Shown here: positions 61,290 through 64,000 of the stretch, one piece after another
How positions within the stretch are numbered: position 1 is the stretch's first letter
Layout of the letters: every line of letters starts with the position of its first letter
Source of the DNA: CALMEC01 sp963706315
GTDB taxonomy: Bacteria > Actinomycetota > Thermoleophilia > Miltoncostaeales > Miltoncostaeaceae
Length of the DNA: 64,000 bases
Reading direction: 5' to 3'
Assembly: GCA_963706315.1 (NCBI GenBank)
Contig: CAVPMA010000005.1
Coordinates: 275,767-339,766, forward strand
Position numbers and translations under genes: made by a program
The notes under the pieces: generated by a model
Database searches by the model: none
Seen by the model: the letters and a program-made list of their open reading frames with translations, nothing else
What the model was told of the DNA's origin: nothing

Positions 61290-61514
61290 GTGTTGACCGC
61301 CGCTGAGCAGCGGCTCGTGTGGGCGGTCGCCGCCGTCGAGCGGGCGTACCTGGAGGCCGCCGAGTGGCCTGATCGGCTCGGCGCGGAGCGTCGGCTCCGA
61401 CGGGCCGCGGCGCTCGCAGCTCTCCCGGCCGAGGAGCTTCGCGACTTCCTCGCCATGGGCCGCCGCCTCGGGGAATGGCGCGCCCAGTGTGACGAGCGGA
61501 GAACGATCTCATGA
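61290..61514 (+). CDS. Small helical hypothetical protein
   Basis: A 74-residue, alanine- and arginine-rich helical protein (TAAEQRLVWAVAAVERAYLEAAEWPDRLGAERRLRRAAALAAL). Start GTG 61290 (TTG 61293 possible) behind a G-rich tract. Its stop overlaps the rep start in ATGA, so it is co-translated with the ATPase. It may be a small regulator or Rep partner; nothing in the sequence shows which. Confidence 0.55.
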   Translation: MLTAAEQRLVWAVAAVERAYLEAAEWPDRLGAERRLRRAAALAALPAEELRDFLAMGRRLGEWRAQCDERRTIS

Positions 61515-62752
61515 CCGACCTTTCCCGCGAGGTTCGCGAGACCTTGGATGAAGTCGCCTGGTCCGCCTGGGCAGTGTGCGATCCGCTCACGATCTCCTCC
61601 TCGCCTCCCCCCGAGCCGGAGGATCCCGCCGCCTCGCAACCGTCACCGTGCCTCGACTGGCAGGCGGTCTGGGAACGGGAGAGCGACACCGCCTGGCTCA
61701 TCGACGGGGTCATCGCCGACGGCCGCGGCCACGTCTTCTACGCGAAGCACGACTCCCAGAAGAGCCTGCTCGTGCTCGCGCTGGCCGCGGAACTCGCCAC
61801 CAATCGCCAGGACGTGCTCGTCCTCTACCTCGACTTCGAGATGACCGAGACCGACGTGCTCGACCGGCTCGGCGACATGGGGCACCGCCCCGACGACCTC
61901 GACCGCCTCCGGTACTGGCTCCTGCCGGAGCTCCCTGGCCTGGACACCCCCGAGGGCGGCAAGGCGCTGCTGGCGTTCATCGACGCCGAGCTGCGGCTCC
62001 GGCCCGCCGCCCATGTCCTGGTCATCATCGACAGCATCGGCCGGGCGACCGACGGCGAGGAGAATTCGAACGACACGATGCGGACGTTCGCCCGGTTCAC
62101 CGGGAACCAGGTCAAGGCCCGCGGCTGGACATGGGTGCGCGTCGACCACGCCGGCAAGGACCCGGCGAAGGGGATGCGCGGCGGCTCAGCGAAGGGGGAT
62201 GACCCCGACATCGTCTGGCGGGTGATCCGTGGTGCCCAGGGCGTCACCCTCGCCGCCGAGAAACGCCGGATCGCCTGGGTGCCTCCGCGTGTGGCCTTCG
62301 ACCTGCTCGGCGACCCGCTGCGGTTCCTGCGGGTCGATGAGACCTGGCCGGAGGGAACCTTCGAGGTCGCCGCCCTCCTCGACGGGCTCGGGGTGCCGCT
62401 GAACCTGGGACGCGACAAGGCCCGCCAACGCCTCGCCGAGCACGGCCAGAAGGTCCGGAATGAGACCTTCTCGGCGGCCCTCCGGTATCGGCGTTGGCTC
62501 GCCGAGCGGGAGCCACCAAACCTGTCCCCAAGCCGCGGGGACAGGTCCCCCACCGAACCTCTCCCCGAGAGCCCGGGACAGGTCGACCAGAATCCTGTTG
62601 CTGATGCGGTGGGGACAGATGCGGGGACAGGTGGGGACAGGTGGTCCGGGACGCTTGGGGACAGGTCTGTCCCCCTTTACGGGGACAGCCCGGCCCCGTC
62701 CTCGCCCGATACCGCCCTCGAAGAGCCCCTCAGGGAGGAGTCGTCGTCGTGA
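61511..62752 (+). CDS. RepA-like AAA ATPase, probable replication protein of the element
   Basis: A 413-residue protein of the RepA/AAA_25 hexameric helicase type: an N-terminal region, ATPase core at about 60-260 (VIADGRGHVFYAKHDSQKSLLVLALAAELATN; VLVIIDSIGRATDGEENSND as Walker B; VRVDHAGKDPAKGMRGGSAKG), a winged region (GVPLNLGRDKARQRLAEHG) and a Pro/Gly-rich tail. The P-loop reads AKHDSQKS, where the usual glycine before lysine is replaced by glutamine. The tail-coding DNA (62521-62690) is packed with GGGACAG repeats. Its stop overlaps the xis start (GTGA). Confidence 0.75.
   Translation: MTDLSREVRETLDEVAWSAWAVCDPLTISSSPPPEPEDPAASQPSPCLDWQAVWERESDTAWLIDGVIADGRGHVFYAKHDSQKSLLVLALAAELATNRQDVLVLYLDFEMTETDVLDRLGDMGHRPDDLDRLRYWLLPELPGLDTPEGGKALLAFIDAELRLRPAAHVLVIIDSIGRATDGEENSNDTMRTFARFTGNQVKARGWTWVRVDHAGKDPAKGMRGGSAKGDDPDIVWRVIRGAQGVTLAAEKRRIAWVPPRVAFDLLGDPLRFLRVDETWPEGTFEVAALLDGLGVPLNLGRDKARQRLAEHGQKVRNETFSAALRYRRWLAEREPPNLSPSRGDRSPTEPLPESPGQVDQNPVADAVGTDAGTGGDRWSGTLGDRSVPLYGDSPAPSSPDTALEEPLREESSS
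62521..62688. repeat. Cluster of nine GGGACAG(G) iterons in the 3-prime end of the rep gene
   Basis: GGGACAG or its complement occurs at 62521-62528 (reverse), 62538, 62575, 62612, 62624, 62634, 62658, 62667-62673 (reverse) and 62682. Spacing is irregular, with one pair 10 bases apart. Coding of the protein tail seems to follow the repeats. Such iterons next to a Rep gene mark origins in SaPIs and plasmids, and could equally be excisionase or integrase arm sites beside xis and int. Confidence 0.7.
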
Positions 62753-63042
62753 CCGGGTTCGCCCGGGGAGGTCCGGTGAACGAGCCGCGGCTCGGTGAGG
62801 CGGCTGTCCGGCGGCGCTTACAGGTCGCCGAGCCGCCGCGCCTGGCGCTCTCCCCCGACGAAGCCGCGCAGGCCATCGGGGTCAGTCGCGACTTCTTCGA
62901 CGAGCACGTTGCACCGGAGCTTCGCATCGTGCGCCGCAGCCGACGGAAGATCATCGACGTGCGAGAGCTTCAGCGATGGCTGGATGAATCGGCGACGGTT
63001 ACGCTCGATGTCGAGCGACCGCGGAGGGGGAGCGATGGCTGA
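62749..63042 (+). CDS. Excisionase-like HTH protein
   Basis: A 97-residue protein: residues 29-80 are a MerR/excisionase-type winged helix (LALSPDEAAQAIGVSRDFFDEHVAPELRIVRRSRRKIIDVRELQRWLDESA). GTG 62749 overlaps the rep stop by 4 bases, and the integrase start lies inside its 3-prime end. This rep-xis-int arrangement is the usual one in actinobacterial integrative elements, where Xis directs excision. Confidence 0.8.
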   Translation: MTGFARGGPVNEPRLGEAAVRRRLQVAEPPRLALSPDEAAQAIGVSRDFFDEHVAPELRIVRRSRRKIIDVRELQRWLDESATVTLDVERPRRGSDG

Positions 63043-64000
63043 GGGAATCGAAGTGCGTCACCGGGAGGGATGCCCCGCCCAGGACGACGGTAAGTGCCGG
63101 TGTAGGCCCGCCTATCGGGCGGCCGTCTTCAGCGTGCGCGATGGGCGCAGGATTCGTCGCACGTTCCCGACCCTCGCCGCGGCGAAGGCGTGGCGGGCCG
63201 ACGCGCTCGGCGACGTTCGGCGCGGTGCCCTGCGTGCCTCCCCGCCCACCACGGTCCGCCAGGCCGCCGAGGCGTGGCTCGAAGGGGTCCGTGACGGTTC
63301 GATCCGCACCCGCTCCGGTACTGCCTACAAGCCCTCGGCGATCCGCGGCTACAAGGCGGCCCTGCAGACGCGGATTCTCCCCGCCCTCGGCGGTGCGCGC
63401 CTCGCCGACGTCACCCGCCCCGATGTGCAGGCCCTCGCCGACCAGCTCCTCGCCAAGGGCCTCGACGCCTCGACGATCCGCAACGCTCTCATACCTCTTC
63501 GGGTGATCTACCGCCGGGCCGTCGCCCGCGGGGAGCTCGTCGTCAACCCGACGACGGGGGTGGAGCTACCGGCCGTCCGTGGACGCCGCGAGCGCATCGC
63601 CACACCCGAGGAGGCCGCTGCCCTCCTTGCGGCGCTCCCTGAGGCCGACCGGCCGGTATGGGCCACGGCCCTCTATGCCGGTCTGCGCCGCGGCGAACTG
63701 ATGGCCCTTCGCTGGGACGACCTCGACCTCGCCAGCGGCATCCTTCGCGTTGAGCGCGCTTGGGACCCGCGGGCGAGGCAGGTCGTCGCTGTCAAGACGC
63801 GGGCGGGACGCAGGCGCGTCCCCGTCGCCGCCGTGCTGCGCGAGCACCTCCTCGACCACAAGCTCCGGACCGGACGGTCGAACGGCCTCGTATTCGGCGA
63901 CGGCGACGAGCCCTTCGCGTACGAGGCGCTCCTGCGGCGTGCGAAAGCCGCGTGGAAGGCCGCCGGTCTCCTCCCCATCGGCCTGCACGAGGCGCGCCAT
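63035..64000 (+). CDS. Tyrosine recombinase/integrase (partial, C-terminus outside window)
   Basis: 322 residues are in view and the frame is open to the window edge. Start ATG 63035, overlapping the xis end by 8 bases. An N-terminal cysteine cluster (REGCPAQDDGKCRCRP) precedes an arm-binding fold, a SAM-like core-binding domain (80-180) and the catalytic domain with Arg218 (AGLRRGELMALRW), Lys254 (VKTRAGRRRVPV) and His318-x-x-Arg321 (GLHEARH). The last box and the tyrosine nucleophile lie beyond the edge. It should act at the tRNA-Leu 3-prime end. Confidence 0.92.
   Translation, partial: MAEGIEVRHREGCPAQDDGKCRCRPAYRAAVFSVRDGRRIRRTFPTLAAAKAWRADALGDVRRGALRASPPTTVRQAAEAWLEGVRDGSIRTRSGTAYKPSAIRGYKAALQTRILPALGGARLADVTRPDVQALADQLLAKGLDASTIRNALIPLRVIYRRAVARGELVVNPTTGVELPAVRGRRERIATPEEAAALLAALPEADRPVWATALYAGLRRGELMALRWDDLDLASGILRVERAWDPRARQVVAVKTRAGRRRVPVAAVLREHLLDHKLRTGRSNGLVFGDGDEPFAYEALLRRAKAAWKAAGLLPIGLHEARH

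Larger units (their letters stand above)
55308..64000 (+). mobile_element. Integrated phage-satellite-like / AICE-like element (right end outside window)
   Basis: Starting at the 3-prime end of tRNA-Leu, at least 8.7 kb of genes on one strand end in a tyrosine integrase at the window edge. Content: zinc-ribbon protein, frameshifted EVE-nuclease, HK97 capsid protein, probable decoration/head protein, small-terminase-like HTH protein, two small unknowns, RepA-like ATPase, excisionase-like protein, integrase. No portal, large terminase, prohead protease or tail genes are in view. The size and capsid content recall phiRv1/phiRv2 of Mycobacterium tuberculosis; the rep-xis-int order with 4-base overlaps recalls AICEs. 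It probably depends on a helper phage for packaging (inference). The right attachment site should lie just past 64 kb. Confidence 0.85.

Noticed and set aside
62521..62688. CRISPR array
   Set aside because: Repeats are 7-8 bases, irregularly spaced and on both strands; no spacer-like regularity and no cas genes.

Overview
The window is high-GC, densely packed bacterial chromosome, most likely from an uncultured or little-studied Actinomycetota and perhaps the Thermoleophilia. The evidence is the GC content, the many GTG and TTG starts, an F420-linked reductase (npdG), a membrane pyrophosphatase, a Rex regulator, and -10 boxes (TANNNT) set 6-8 nt in front of start codons, which points to many leaderless mRNAs. 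The species assignment is inference.

Layout. 1-9.1 kb: end of a nitroreductase, npdG, folD and pcrA; a VOC gene behind a promoter with an SOS-like palindrome; then cysteine synthesis (cysE, cysK) with an Rrf2 regulator. 9.2-14.5 kb: two secreted paralogues of unknown function, then a LysR regulator divergent from a rhodanese-persulfide dioxygenase and a TauE/SafE exporter (sulfur detoxification). 14.6-24.7 kb: membrane pyrophosphatase, a DUF1800-DUF1501 pair, MTA phosphorylase, a GCS2-type ligase, an AraC-VOC pair, and rex behind its own operator. 24.8-30.7 kb: a run of genes joined by 4-bp NTGA overlaps (udg-tsaE-tsaB-rimI-tsaD-subtilase), centred on t6A tRNA modification. 30.9-38.8 kb: panC-panD-panB, fumC, an M20 peptidase, an MMPL transporter. 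38.8-55.2 kb: uvrA, an amidohydrolase, a beta-hydroxyacid dehydrogenase, uvrB, a lytic transglycosylase, coaE, rpsA, a DUF4395-thioredoxin protein, polA and an ACT-malic enzyme.

55.2 kb to the end: a tRNA-Leu(CAA) gene marks the left edge of an integrated element that runs off the window inside its tyrosine integrase. All its genes point the same way: a zinc-ribbon protein, a frameshifted EVE-nuclease, an HK97 major capsid protein and companion, a small-terminase-like HTH protein, two small unknowns, a RepA-like ATPase, an excisionase-like protein and the integrase. There is no portal, large terminase, protease or tail gene in view. The rep-xis-int order recalls actinobacterial integrative elements; the capsid content recalls the small phiRv1/phiRv2 elements of Mycobacterium tuberculosis. 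An SOS-like box lies on the promoter before the capsid gene, and a cluster of GGGACAG repeats in the 3-prime end of the rep gene looks like a replication origin or integrase/excisionase binding region. This element is the most interesting part of the window.

Three genes show apparent single indels (a nuclease-like gene near 8.7 kb, the rpsA tail, and the EVE-nuclease), which may be real or sequence errors.
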